DNA of 64,000 nt from Planctomycetota bacterium (GTDB taxonomy: Bacteria; Planctomycetota; PUPC01; JACPCR01), in the NCBI GenBank assembly GCA_016179685.1, contig JACPCR010000076.1, positions 1 to 64,000 on the forward strand, written 5' to 3'. Shown here in pieces: positions 17,122 to 26,320 of the stretch; the first letter of the stretch is position 1; every line of letters begins with the position of its first letter. The translations under genes and the position numbers were made by a program. The notes beneath the pieces were generated by a model, which had not been told where the DNA came from, ran no database searches, and saw nothing but the letters and a program-made list of their open reading frames with translations.

Positions 17122-18876
17122 TCAGTCCTTGCTCACACCGCCGCCGGTCACCACCAACCCGTAATCTTCGAGCTTCAAGTGGGCCCAAGAGGCTGCCGGG
17201 GTCCCGGGATAGTGGTCGAGGATCGATTTCAACACGGCGACTGCGCTTTCCCTGTCTTTGAAGGTGGCGCTGTTGCGCACCTCATAGATGGATGTGACCA
17301 TGAACTGCATGGCTGGGATGCGGCTGCCATCGAAAAAATTGATGATTTCACGGCAGGTATCCAACGCGCGGTCCCACTTCTGCCAGGCGCAATAGCATTC
17401 TGCGACCCGGAAGAGATGGGTCGGCGACTCATACTCGCTGAGCGTATAGGCCTTGATGGCTTTTTCGTAGTCCTGGGTGAGGAACTGGTGGACCTGGCCG
17501 ATCTGATAATAGGCGATGCTGATGCGGCCAAAGTCGCTATTCAGGACGTCTTCATAGGCCTTGACTGCTTCTTCGGCTTTTTTTTGGCGATGGAATGAGG
17601 CGGCTACCTCCCACTGGCCGTTGAACTTATTCTCCATCTTCCTGTACTGGGACCGTGCTTCGTCCCATGCCCCGGCGGGCTTCTCCAGGTAGAGCCCGAA
17701 TTCCAATCGGGTCCCGTCGTCCCCGGGCCATTTCTTCAGGTAAAGCGCATACCACTGCCGGACCAAATCCTCATTCTTGAGGCTCTTGTAGATTTCGATA
17801 ATCCTCTTGAGACAGGAGGGGAAGTGCCGGGTGGCCCAAGGGTTTCGGTTGGGGAATTCCTGAAGCCACCTTACCGCCTCTTCGTGTTTGCCCATGCCCA
17901 CGTAACAGCCCGCGGCAAGGAATTCACTCTCAACGATCTTCTCGCGTTCCTTGGGAAACCGCTTTGGAAACTCCTGATACTGCTTCACCGCCTCGTCGGG
18001 TTTCTCCATGTCCAGGAAACAGTCTGCCACCAGGAAGTGGCAGCCGATCACACGATCGTGTTCCCTGGGAAAGTTGATGCCAAAATTCCGATAGATTTCT
18101 ATGGCCCTTTGAAGATACTCATTCCCTTCTCCGTGCTTGTCTCTTGCCCGGAGTTCCTTCCCCCGCCCCCGGTAGAGCCCTGCCATGTGCATTTCCGTGT
18201 CCTCTTTCGAGCGCACGCGCCAGCTCATCTCCCGCGCCGCCACAGGGTCCTTTTCCTCCAGCGCATAACGGACGACGAGCCAGTCTATCGCCTGGCGATA
18301 GAGCGGATGGCCTTTGAACTCGAAAACGATGCGTTTCCGCTGTTGAAGGGCGATGTCGGCCTTCCCCTCCGTCAGATTCAGGTCCGAAAGCGTCCACAGT
18401 GCGTGGGCCGCCAGGGGATGTTGGGGATAAGCGTCAATGAGCTTTTGATACTCCGCCGGGGCCCGCTCCGGCTCGCCGATTCGCGCGTAGCAAAGTGCGA
18501 TGGCCCACTGGGCCTGCGGGGCCTCGGGACTATCCGGATAGTAATCCAATACCTTCTGGTATTCCTTGATAGCCGTGTAGACGTGACGGTGTTGCTGACA
18601 GCACACCCCCATCATGAACTGGGCGAAGGAGGCAGCGGGGATGTTGGGATAGAGTTTCAGGAACTTGTCGAACTCGTTGAGAGCCAGCTCCATGTTGCCG
18701 GATTGATACGCCCTTTCCGCCAGCTCGTAGGCGTAGCGTTCTTCTTCCCGGAGCTTCTTGAAACGGTCGAGGTCAAGCCCTTCTCCGGCCGCTGGCACGG
18801 GAGGTAATAGGGCAAGCATGGACAAGGCGAGGATGGCTTTGATCTTCCGCATGAGGTAACCGACTCGGGATTTCAA
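17122..18876 (-). CDS. Secreted/periplasmic TPR-repeat protein
   Basis: 584 residues with a signal peptide (IKAILALSMLALLPPVPAAG) followed by TPR-type helical repeats, for example AYELAERAYQSGNMELALNEFDKFL, then YPDSPEAPQAQWAIALCYARIG, repeated with a period of about 34-37 residues to the C-terminus. This resembles YbgF/outer-membrane assembly TPR proteins, but no specific family is certain. It starts 20 bases after the stop of the GH42-like gene, with AGGA in between spaced 9 bases from a TTG at 18876. An internal ATG at 18852 is an alternative start. Operon position suggests a scaffold or sugar-processing accessory role, which is inference. Confidence 0.85.
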   Translation of the reverse strand: MKSRVGYLMRKIKAILALSMLALLPPVPAAGEGLDLDRFKKLREEERYAYELAERAYQSGNMELALNEFDKFLKLYPNIPAASFAQFMMGVCCQQHRHVYTAIKEYQKVLDYYPDSPEAPQAQWAIALCYARIGEPERAPAEYQKLIDAYPQHPLAAHALWTLSDLNLTEGKADIALQQRKRIVFEFKGHPLYRQAIDWLVVRYALEEKDPVAAREMSWRVRSKEDTEMHMAGLYRGRGKELRARDKHGEGNEYLQRAIEIYRNFGINFPREHDRVIGCHFLVADCFLDMEKPDEAVKQYQEFPKRFPKEREKIVESEFLAAGCYVGMGKHEEAVRWLQEFPNRNPWATRHFPSCLKRIIEIYKSLKNEDLVRQWYALYLKKWPGDDGTRLEFGLYLEKPAGAWDEARSQYRKMENKFNGQWEVAASFHRQKKAEEAVKAYEDVLNSDFGRISIAYYQIGQVHQFLTQDYEKAIKAYTLSEYESPTHLFRVAECYCAWQKWDRALDTCREIINFFDGSRIPAMQFMVTSIYEVRNSATFKDRESAVAVLKSILDHYPGTPAASWAHLKLEDYGLVVTGGGVSKD

Positions 18877-18896
18877 TTTTGCTGTTCCTATCTCTT

Positions 18897-21674
18897 CTAC
18901 TTTTCGACTGCGATGAGATGAGTATAGGAAACCCGCGGGTAGACGGCGACCAGGTCATCTCCGTCCATCCTGAATTGACAATCGCCATACCTGGCGGACG
19001 AGACCTTCTTGACCGGGCCCGCGTGCTTCACCCTGAACTCGACACCTTTCAACTCCTTGGCGCCGAGATCGACCACCCAGATGACATAGCCCCGGGGGCC
19101 TTCCATGAGCGAGGTATAAAGGCCCGGCACCGATGCGGTGAGCGGCCGCTCGAGGCCGATAGGGTCGGCCAGCACGGTGGCCATTTTCCTTGCCTCTGCC
19201 CCCAAGTCCATTCGCTCGACCTGGCCATAGCCCATCTTCCCGCCCTGCCAGTGCAGGTTGACGTAGGCCTCGCCCACGAACGCGCCCACGAGAAGGGCGC
19301 TGCCTTTCCCGAACGGGTTGTAGATGAGACCGGGCTGACCGTCTCCATATTGCCCCAGGACCGTCCCCGTGGAGGGCTCGGCGGCCATTTTGGCCCCGAT
19401 GACAGGGAGCTTCAGCGCGGGCATCCAGGAGTTCCCGGTCACCGTCAGGGTATCGATGTTACGGAATCCCAGCTTCCACAATCCGGAGAGCCACGGCGCC
19501 CGAGGCGAGACCTGCCAGCCCTCTTGCAATTGCATGTGCCGGCGCTTTATACCGAAGACAGGGTTGAGAATCTCGGCAGGTTGGTTGTATTCATTCCAAC
19601 CGGCGGCCCCGAGTCCGGCCCAGAGATGCCCGCCCGCACCGACCCATTCTGCGATTGTTTTCTGAGCCGCCTCCCGGACCTGGGGATCGGTGATGAAGAG
19701 GAGTGAGTAATTCTTGAGGCCATCCCCTTCCAGGATATCGTCCTCGGAGATCAAGTCCACATGCAGGTAGTCGTGCTTCAGACAGATGTAAAGGTGTTGC
19801 CGCTCAGGACCGAAGTAAAGCCCGTTCACCTGCATGATATCGGACGTATTGGCAACGAGTATTGCGGCCTTGGCCGTCTTGACTTTCCCATCGGCGATGA
19901 GATCCTCGAATTTCGAGACGAGCCGCGTCATGCCCGCGATCTGGGCCATCTCGCCCGGGGAGTCCGCCCAAGCGGGTCCGATGGTCGTCACGGGTCCATA
20001 GAGATACAGGCCGATGTCTTTGCAGCCCTGCATCATCCAGGCGAAGAAGCGGGGCTCGGCCCAGAAACCGACGAGGAGGCCCACCGTTTTCATATTTCGC
20101 TTCCGTGCTGCGCAGCGGAGCAGGTCTGCCCCAAAGCAGACCATGCCGACGGCGAAGTCGTTGGTCGTGACCCAATCCTCCACCTGAAGACCCTCGAAAG
20201 CCCCGAGCCGGGCCAGCTCGAAGATATCCATGTTGTTCGGACCATCGAGGCCGTTACTGTTTCCCATGACGCCAATCTGGACCGGCCCAGCCTGCAGATT
20301 AACCGTAACGATTTCAGCTTTGGGAAACTGTTTCAGGACGGCTTTCGTGGCTGCCCGGTATGAGAGCGCCGTATAGTGGTTGACGAATCGGCGAGTCCAG
20401 TAGTAATGCTGTAATTCACCGGTGGCGGGCTGTCCAGGCCCTGCGATGGCTGGCCGAACCTCCAGCCCCGTCACCTCGTCCCAGGACTTTTTGCCAAAAA
20501 ATTCGGGGCTGAATCCCTTCTCCTTGAGGTAAAGGTGGAAGGCATCCTTCAGCTTTGGCACCGTGAGATAGCCTACGTCAATGGCCGGGCCAACCTCATC
20601 TCCGAGATTGACGGAACGGGCGTTCTGGAAGGCAGCGCCCGCTCCGAATTTCTCCTTCAGCAAGGCGAAGCTCTCGTCATTGACCCTATCCAGCGTCTGC
20701 CATATCGTTTCCTTGTCGTTGAACTGCTGCCAGGGAACACGGACGATTCCGCCATAGTCGCCCCAGCCTCTGAAACCGGTTGTCAACAGGCCATACTTCG
20801 GCGCCAGCTCACTCCACCAGGCGTCTTCAATGCCCTGCAGGGTATGGATGCCGAAATCCGGGGCGTTGACTCCCAGCATTTCCATGATCTGGAATTCCAT
20901 TTCTGCCCGACCCCGGCTGACTTTTCCCCCAAACCAACGCGTCGGGCCGACATCCACATTCGTTCCAACAAACAACTTCTTGAGATGAGCCGGCTTCTGA
21001 TCGCCCACGGCCTTGACCAAACCCTCGTAGCGCATTCTCGCCCACTCGGTGTAGGTCATCACACGGTTGAGTTGCTCCAGCCCTCCGCCAGTGGGCATGA
21101 GTACGCCGGCAATGCCATCCGAGCTGAGCTCTTCGTCATAGGCGTGGAAGATAAACTTTTGGGATGGTTTGGTGGCGAATTCAAGGTGGAGCTTCATGCC
21201 TGGCTGGGGGGGCTTGACGAAAAAGGAGGTATTCCACTGGGCACTGCCCGACCGAGGAAGTTGAATCCACTGGGAATACTCCCCGGCCCTCAGCAGGCCG
21301 CTATCCTCCCCTGATTCCTGCTTTTCGGGGCTCTCCTCGGCCTCGCTTTCGTCCTCCCCTTGTCCCGGTTCAAGCCCGGGTGACTTGGCGGCTTCGGGCG
21401 GCTTGACCGGCCGGGAGAATTCCCCCACTTTTTGAAATTCCGCTCCGTACGGGTTGACTTCGCACTGGACGAGCACGGAATAACGGAAATTCTTGGGCTC
21501 GTCGATCTTGAAACGGACGTAGACCGTCCCGTCAAAATCTTTGAAATTTTTTTCGTATTCTTCGGGGCTGACGGAGGCCGCATGTCCGCGCGGGTGAAAC
21601 ATGGCCAGAATCAGCAGGGCCGGAACAGTCCAACGAAGGAGGAGAGACCAGGCCGTGCAGGATGGTTTAGGCAT
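18897..21674 (-). CDS. Secreted GH42-like protein with GATase-like trimerisation domain
   Basis: About 925 residues. A signal peptide (WSLLLRWTVPALLILAMF) is followed by a charged Glu-rich segment near residue 110-130 and a beta-rich module. A barrel-like region (TYTEWARMRYEGLVKAVG to YLYGPVTTIGPAW) contains NLGDEVGPAID, a candidate active-site Glu. A GATase-fold domain resembling the beta-galactosidase trimerisation domain starts near AILVANTSDIMQVNG and ends about AEWVGAGGHLWAG. A beta-rich tail closes the protein. The start is the ATG at 21674, 9 bases after GGGAG; an earlier TTG at 21683 is less likely. It begins a probable operon with the TPR gene. Enzyme specificity is not assignable. 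Confidence 0.7.
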   Translation of the reverse strand: MPKPSCTAWSLLLRWTVPALLILAMFHPRGHAASVSPEEYEKNFKDFDGTVYVRFKIDEPKNFRYSVLVQCEVNPYGAEFQKVGEFSRPVKPPEAAKSPGLEPGQGEDESEAEESPEKQESGEDSGLLRAGEYSQWIQLPRSGSAQWNTSFFVKPPQPGMKLHLEFATKPSQKFIFHAYDEELSSDGIAGVLMPTGGGLEQLNRVMTYTEWARMRYEGLVKAVGDQKPAHLKKLFVGTNVDVGPTRWFGGKVSRGRAEMEFQIMEMLGVNAPDFGIHTLQGIEDAWWSELAPKYGLLTTGFRGWGDYGGIVRVPWQQFNDKETIWQTLDRVNDESFALLKEKFGAGAAFQNARSVNLGDEVGPAIDVGYLTVPKLKDAFHLYLKEKGFSPEFFGKKSWDEVTGLEVRPAIAGPGQPATGELQHYYWTRRFVNHYTALSYRAATKAVLKQFPKAEIVTVNLQAGPVQIGVMGNSNGLDGPNNMDIFELARLGAFEGLQVEDWVTTNDFAVGMVCFGADLLRCAARKRNMKTVGLLVGFWAEPRFFAWMMQGCKDIGLYLYGPVTTIGPAWADSPGEMAQIAGMTRLVSKFEDLIADGKVKTAKAAILVANTSDIMQVNGLYFGPERQHLYICLKHDYLHVDLISEDDILEGDGLKNYSLLFITDPQVREAAQKTIAEWVGAGGHLWAGLGAAGWNEYNQPAEILNPVFGIKRRHMQLQEGWQVSPRAPWLSGLWKLGFRNIDTLTVTGNSWMPALKLPVIGAKMAAEPSTGTVLGQYGDGQPGLIYNPFGKGSALLVGAFVGEAYVNLHWQGGKMGYGQVERMDLGAEARKMATVLADPIGLERPLTASVPGLYTSLMEGPRGYVIWVVDLGAKELKGVEFRVKHAGPVKKVSSARYGDCQFRMDGDDLVAVYPRVSYTHLIAVEK

Positions 21675-21778
21675 GGCGTTCAACTCCCTGGATGTGGAAC
21701 GCGAAGAGCGGGGTCTGGTTTCAGCATGAATCTCCCTTCATCATGTGTCCACGCCGTAGGGGAAGGAATTTCATCTTG

Positions 21779-23176
21779 TCACTTCACCTCGTCGAGATAT
21801 TCCGGCACGATCTTGTTGGTCTGACCGGTTTTCTTGAGCAGTGCGGCGATCTTTTCGTCGAGCATGTGGTACAGGAGAATTTGGTTTAACCCGCTGACGG
21901 CGGCCATTCGCTTTGGAGGAAATGGAATCTCGACCTCCGAATCTACGCCGCGCCATTGCTGGTCCACATGCGCAAGAGCGCCGGACGCGTCCACGCCGCG
22001 CCATTGCTGATGGGTGGTCGCAGGCTGAGTGGCCTCGTTGTCCTGTGGGGGAACATAGCAGGTGATCTTGTCGATCTGCGCCTCGTCAATATGCTTGTCC
22101 ACGCCGGCGATCATTCCGACGTAACTGAACCAGATCAGGAGGTCTCCCTCCGCGAGGTTCTCTTTGAAGATGCCCGTATCGCCATAGGGATTTTGGAAGG
22201 GCTTGATTCCGGAAATATGATCGCCGATGATCTCTTCGCCAAAGGCGTGACAACAGCCGGAAATCCCAACCTGCCGCCCTGATTTCATGCGCGCCACGAT
22301 GATCTCGGCCGCCTTGGACAATTCTTCGTCCGTCTTCTTGTTGGACACCTCTTCCAGCAACCGTCGCACACGAGCCGCGTATTGCGCCGCCAGTCTCCCG
22401 GCAGGTATTGGCGCGCCGCCATAGTCGAACAGTCGGTACCGCCCCTCGTCCGTCTGGATGTTTCGCGTCCACTCCTCGCCACCCTCGGCTTGGATCGAGC
22501 GGAAAATACCGGGATACTTACCCCGCCGGGTCATGGCGGCGGCGAATTCGCAGACCCACATCCAGGAGTTCATGGTGTTGGCCAGATCGTTTACCCGCGC
22601 AAGGCGTTTGTCGCCCGATGGAGCGAAGTTATCGATCAAGAAATCAATTTCTCCGTGGAAGTCATGCGCATTGAAATCCTTCGGCATCCCGGATCGGGAG
22701 GCAAACAGGAGCAACTTGCTTTTGTGCTCTTTCTTGCTCGCCAGAAAATCAGCGACAAGTTTGAACGTTCGGGGGTCATCCCAGGAGCGGATGCTGGCGA
22801 TGACGAGATCCTCGGACGTATTCGGCTTCGTGAAATTGCCCAGTGGGACGACTCGCGCCAGTCCACCAGAACGGTTATGCAGTTCGTCGAAGAATCCGTT
22901 TTCATACTGCCATATCGCCCAGAGGATGGCATCCGGATGATCCATGACCACGTCGGCATGGGCCTCGGCGACAAGGCTAATCTTCGGAATGTTCTTTTCC
23001 AAGGGTTCCAGGCGGGTCTTGAAATCCCCCAGGGTGCCGCCCAGTAATTGGCGACAAAGGGCGATACCAAGGATGGCAACCCCTATAGCCACCCTTCGCG
23101 ATTGAAATTCCGATACTATTATTGTTGGCTTAGTGTACATCCATCGGGGCCGCGATCGGGTACACTTCGGATTCAT
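21779..23176 (-). CDS. Exported or anchored protein of unknown function
   Basis: About 465 residues. A hydrophobic segment (VAIGVAILGIALC) near residue 25-40 suggests a signal peptide or anchor. The body (DVVMDHPDAILWAIWQYENG, LVADFLASKKEHKSKLLLFASR, VGISGCCHAFGEEIIGDH) is alpha/beta; it faintly resembles SIS-fold phosphosugar-binding proteins but I cannot confirm this. Near the C-terminus QQWRGVD occurs twice, 16 codons apart, due to a local 20-base duplication (21942-21961 and 21990-22009). The start at 23176 has GAGG upstream that overlaps the stop of the gene remnant at 23187; 23140 (ATG) is the alternative. Confidence 0.6.
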   Translation of the reverse strand: MNPKCTRSRPRWMYTKPTIIVSEFQSRRVAIGVAILGIALCRQLLGGTLGDFKTRLEPLEKNIPKISLVAEAHADVVMDHPDAILWAIWQYENGFFDELHNRSGGLARVVPLGNFTKPNTSEDLVIASIRSWDDPRTFKLVADFLASKKEHKSKLLLFASRSGMPKDFNAHDFHGEIDFLIDNFAPSGDKRLARVNDLANTMNSWMWVCEFAAAMTRRGKYPGIFRSIQAEGGEEWTRNIQTDEGRYRLFDYGGAPIPAGRLAAQYAARVRRLLEEVSNKKTDEELSKAAEIIVARMKSGRQVGISGCCHAFGEEIIGDHISGIKPFQNPYGDTGIFKENLAEGDLLIWFSYVGMIAGVDKHIDEAQIDKITCYVPPQDNEATQPATTHQQWRGVDASGALAHVDQQWRGVDSEVEIPFPPKRMAAVSGLNQILLYHMLDEKIAALLKKTGQTNKIVPEYLDEVK

Positions 23177-23186
23177 AGGACTTGCC

Positions 23187-23313
23187 TCACCGCGTCTGGA
23201 CGAACAGCGCCCGAATCTCGCCAGGGGCCAGCTTGACCGTGCTGATGGTGGCGTCGCCGTCCTGCTTCCACTCGACCTGGATTGGCTGGGTGTACTGCGG
23301 CAGCCACTCGTTG
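23187..23313 (-). pseudogene. C-terminal remnant of a copy of the 28567-31251 gene
   Basis: The minus strand encodes NEWLPQYTQPIQVEWKQDG and continues in the same frame to a TGA, matching the last 42 codons of the intact gene at 28567-28695 with only a few substitutions (by eye about 90 percent at DNA level). Homology stops abruptly at 23314 and no upstream part of the gene remains. The intact and broken copies are in the same orientation and flank the GH89-like B and vWA genes. This is too short to be functional and is best read as a decayed gene end. Confidence 0.85.
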
Positions 23314-23364
23314 CCATCATCAGCAGAAAGCGGTTAGAGCTGGAGAAGAGGTTCATCGGGTGTC

Positions 23365-26013
23365 CTATGGGGGTTGGATGATGAAATCAAAAGTAACGCG
23401 GTTTCGGCCGCGGATCGCCTGGGCGCGGATGGTGTGCCGGCCGGGCACATTGCCGGGGGTATATTCGCCCCGCGCCAGGCCGTCGAGGTCCGTGGTAAAG
23501 ACGACCGAGGTGAGTTTGCCGGCCCCGCGGACGATGTCCATGGTGCCCATGAACCCTCCGACCCCATTGCCATCCTTGTCGCAGAGCTTTATGACCAGCG
23601 GAGCCGGCAGCTTTTCGCCAACCTTGCCGTTCTGATGATTGCCGCTGACAATCTCCAAGTGGTCCACGGGTCCTGCCTTCACCCGGATGTCCGTAGGCCG
23701 CAGTCTGACGGCGTGATGGGTACGGACGGCGTCGAAGGCGGCCTTGACCGCCCGCCACATGGGGCCCGGATAGGGCGGCGCCTGCCGCGGATCATAGCCC
23801 CTCTCATCCCATTTCACCTCGATGGCCCGGTAAAGCGTGTCCAACTCCTCCTTGGTGGGCCGGGCCCCGAGGATCATTTTCTCCCTCATGAGTTTGAGGA
23901 ACGCTTCGACCCGAGGCCGCCAATAGAACTTGAGCTGTTCATAGAAGTCCCTGCTTCCGTAGTCGATGATGCTGGGATAGGAAGTGGCGAAGCTGAGATT
24001 CTTACGCACCGTTTCCCTCATCTTGTCGAGGCGGGGATTTCTCCGGTGGCGGGAAAGGGAGCGGGCCAGGTCCTCGACGCGGCAGCTTGGCCGGCTGGAA
24101 AGGACCCGCTCCACATGATCCAGGAGGAAGAGCATGGCCGCGGCGTGGCGGTCGAACCTTGCCGCGTCTCTGGCCGAGAAGGCGGAATCAAGGCCGAGGA
24201 AATGGACGTTGAAGAGTTCGGTGGCGTACTGACGGAAGGCGTCGACCAGGTCGTGGCCGAGGAAGGGATTCGCGCGGACGGCTGGGGGCAGGGAGAGCGC
24301 CATCTCGATGAAGCGGCCCAGGTATTGGGCCGTCCGCACGGACCAGTTCATGGGCATGAAGCGCACGGGGTAGTTGGGCATGGGCTGCTGGTGGGGATAG
24401 AGGCGATGCTGGTACATGGCGCTGGATGTGACCCAATCGCGGTAAACGGCATCGGCGAGGACCCGGATGGCCTTTTGCGATTCTTTAAGCGATTGTTTTC
24501 CATATCGGCGGAGAGCGAGATCGCCGAGGTGGGATGGGTATCCGATGCGCTGGGGTTGCCACGCCAGGCGCATCAGAAAGTCGTAGTAATGCACGTTGTA
24601 ATGCAGGACCTCGTTGACGAGGCCGAAGCCGCGGCAGCCGGCCGCCTTCGGGACCGCGTCAAGGTCTCGAACGAGGGCAAGGCTTTTGGGGAGGTTGCCG
24701 TGCAGGTAATCGTCGCCTCCAAACTCGTTGAGGAAGCCCAAGGCGAATGGCCGCCCCGCGTAGTAGTCCACCCTCGCTTCCTCGAAGATGGGCCGTGCGG
24801 TCCATTCGATCCAGTTGTTCCAGACAAGGGCTCTCTCGGACGGACGGACGTTTTTCAGGAAGCCCTGGATGAGTTCCTTCGACCAGGCGCAGGTGAAATT
24901 AAAGACCCAGCCCCAGTCGTTGAATATCCAGATGCCTTCGGGGTCCGCGTCCTGGATACCGGCCATCACCCCCTTGGGAAGGCCCATAAGGACCTCGTCA
25001 CGCTCCTCCGGGGTCGTATCAAAAGTCGCTTCGCTGCCCGGGTCGACGCCCCAGTACAAATGCCAGGTCCCGTAGACTTCCGTCCAGGTGTGGATGAATG
25101 TTTCGACCAGCTTTCGGTAGAGGGGATCGGCTGGGTGGATGTTGGGATGGAGTGCGATCTTTTCGGCCGAGCCTTCTGGGATGGTCCACCCCTGGCGGAA
25201 ATAGCGTCCCTGAGGATGGCGACTCTGAAATTCTTTCGTGACGTTCGTGCCCGGAAGCGGGGTGATGGCATCCATATCGAGGGTCCGCATGTAACCGAAG
25301 ACCCGCCGGGCAAGCCGCATGGATTCCCGATCCTCCTTCGAGATTTCACGTTTAGGCAGCCCCATTCGTTCATCGACCATTTTGTCGACGATGGGACGGC
25401 CGAGGCTGGGGATCACCGCGTTGAATTTGTTTTTCGCGAGCCAGTCCAGCTCGGTCTTCCATTCCTCGAAACCCCAGAGGCTTCCGAAGGAGTAACCCGC
25501 CGCGCATCCGCCGTGGAAGGAGAAACGCAGGGAGAAGCGGGGCTTCTCGGGCAGGTTGATCCGGGGCAGGGCGATGTTCCTCGTTTTGGGGACCTGGTCC
25601 CCGTCCGAAAAGAATCCGACATGGAGGAACTTTTCGAGCAGGTGGTATACGGCATAGAGGGTGCCGCGGTCGCGGGACCCGCCGAGGACCAGCTTATTTC
25701 CCGCGGTGTGGATGACAAATCCATCCCCGCCGGGGTAATCTCCGGAAAGCTTGAGAGCCCCCTGAAGGACGAGTTCCAGGATCCTCGGGTTGGTTTCCGG
25801 CCTGCCGATCAGGATGACCGTCTGACCCGGCCTCGTGGTGGTCTCACCGTCTTGGACCACGGGCAGCCTTGCGCCGCTCGTGCGTTCCACATAGCGCTTC
25901 AGTTCGTCAGCCGCGTGTTTCTCCGTGGGGGTGGCTTTTCGCCCGAGCACGATCAGGCTGGATGGCCTGCCGTGGGCGACCAGAGTGAGCACGCGGGAAT
26001 CTGTCTTTCTCAT
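23365..26013 (-). CDS. GH89-like alpha-N-acetylglucosaminidase, paralogue B, with C-terminal Ig-like domain
   Basis: 882 residues, collinear with paralogue A over its full length; long stretches are alike (for example SRPSCRVEDLARSLSRHRRN and YGSRDFYEQLKFYWRPRV). The same layout holds: N-terminal carbohydrate-binding alpha/beta domain (EKHAADELKRYVERTSGARLP), barrel from YSFGSLWGFEEWKTELDW, LNEFGGDDYLHG, and a C-terminal Ig-like domain with GNHQNGKVGEKLPAPLVI. No signal peptide is seen. AAGGAA lies 9 bases ahead of the ATG at 26013. Divergence between paralogues looks like an old duplication, not a recent amplification. It stands between the vWA gene and a duplicated gene end. Confidence 0.72.
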   Translation of the reverse strand: MRKTDSRVLTLVAHGRPSSLIVLGRKATPTEKHAADELKRYVERTSGARLPVVQDGETTTRPGQTVILIGRPETNPRILELVLQGALKLSGDYPGGDGFVIHTAGNKLVLGGSRDRGTLYAVYHLLEKFLHVGFFSDGDQVPKTRNIALPRINLPEKPRFSLRFSFHGGCAAGYSFGSLWGFEEWKTELDWLAKNKFNAVIPSLGRPIVDKMVDERMGLPKREISKEDRESMRLARRVFGYMRTLDMDAITPLPGTNVTKEFQSRHPQGRYFRQGWTIPEGSAEKIALHPNIHPADPLYRKLVETFIHTWTEVYGTWHLYWGVDPGSEATFDTTPEERDEVLMGLPKGVMAGIQDADPEGIWIFNDWGWVFNFTCAWSKELIQGFLKNVRPSERALVWNNWIEWTARPIFEEARVDYYAGRPFALGFLNEFGGDDYLHGNLPKSLALVRDLDAVPKAAGCRGFGLVNEVLHYNVHYYDFLMRLAWQPQRIGYPSHLGDLALRRYGKQSLKESQKAIRVLADAVYRDWVTSSAMYQHRLYPHQQPMPNYPVRFMPMNWSVRTAQYLGRFIEMALSLPPAVRANPFLGHDLVDAFRQYATELFNVHFLGLDSAFSARDAARFDRHAAAMLFLLDHVERVLSSRPSCRVEDLARSLSRHRRNPRLDKMRETVRKNLSFATSYPSIIDYGSRDFYEQLKFYWRPRVEAFLKLMREKMILGARPTKEELDTLYRAIEVKWDERGYDPRQAPPYPGPMWRAVKAAFDAVRTHHAVRLRPTDIRVKAGPVDHLEIVSGNHQNGKVGEKLPAPLVIKLCDKDGNGVGGFMGTMDIVRGAGKLTSVVFTTDLDGLARGEYTPGNVPGRHTIRAQAIRGRNRVTFDFIIQPP

Positions 26014-26122
26014 GGGGCATTCCTTTCCATTGGCCTTCTACCCAGGGCGGCCATCGGCTCGCTCGGCTGCCCTGGGCTTTGCTTGTTCAACCCTTTCGGG
26101 GTAGGAGTAACAGAGGGGGGGC

Positions 26123-26201
26123 CATGGGGTCGGTCCTTGTTTTGGTGTTTGTCGGCGGAGGGAAAGAATAGCCAAGTATCAAAACAAGGACCGACCCCAT
26201 G
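26123..26201. repeat. 22 bp perfect inverted repeat with 35-base loop
   Basis: Arms at 26123-26144 and 26180-26201 are perfect complements; the core is GGGGTCGGTCCTTGTTTTG. From memory, similar GGTCxGTCCTTGTTTTG arms flank REP-associated (IS200-like) transposase genes in other genomes; no transposase is present here, so this may be a solo or miniature element. It lies in the gap between the vWA and GH89-like B genes. Confidence 0.75.
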
Positions 26202-26211
26202 CCTTCCGAAA

Positions 26212-26261
26212 GCATCCACGCCATCATCAGTAAAAAGCATTTGAACGAGGGGTACGAGTTC
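26212..26261. repeat. About 50 bp dispersed motif, copy 1
   Basis: This stretch (from CATCCACGCCATCATCAG to GAGGGGTACGAGTTC) aligns with 33497-33546 with about 80 percent identity and one length difference. Both are intergenic, upstream of minus-strand genes of the glycan region, and one reading frame gives a similar IHAxIxxKxxxEG peptide in each. A gene fragment or a mobile-element end are both possible. Confidence 0.5.
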
Positions 26262-26320
26262 ACAGCTATGGGCTCCTAGCGCAAAGGGGTCAAAGCCTTA
26301 TGACGTTCCGACTCGCAGAA

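Noticed and set aside
23374-26244. 956-codon open frame on the plus strand
   Set aside because: It is antisense to the GH89-like B gene, which has a clear domain order. High GC with codon bias yields such shadows.
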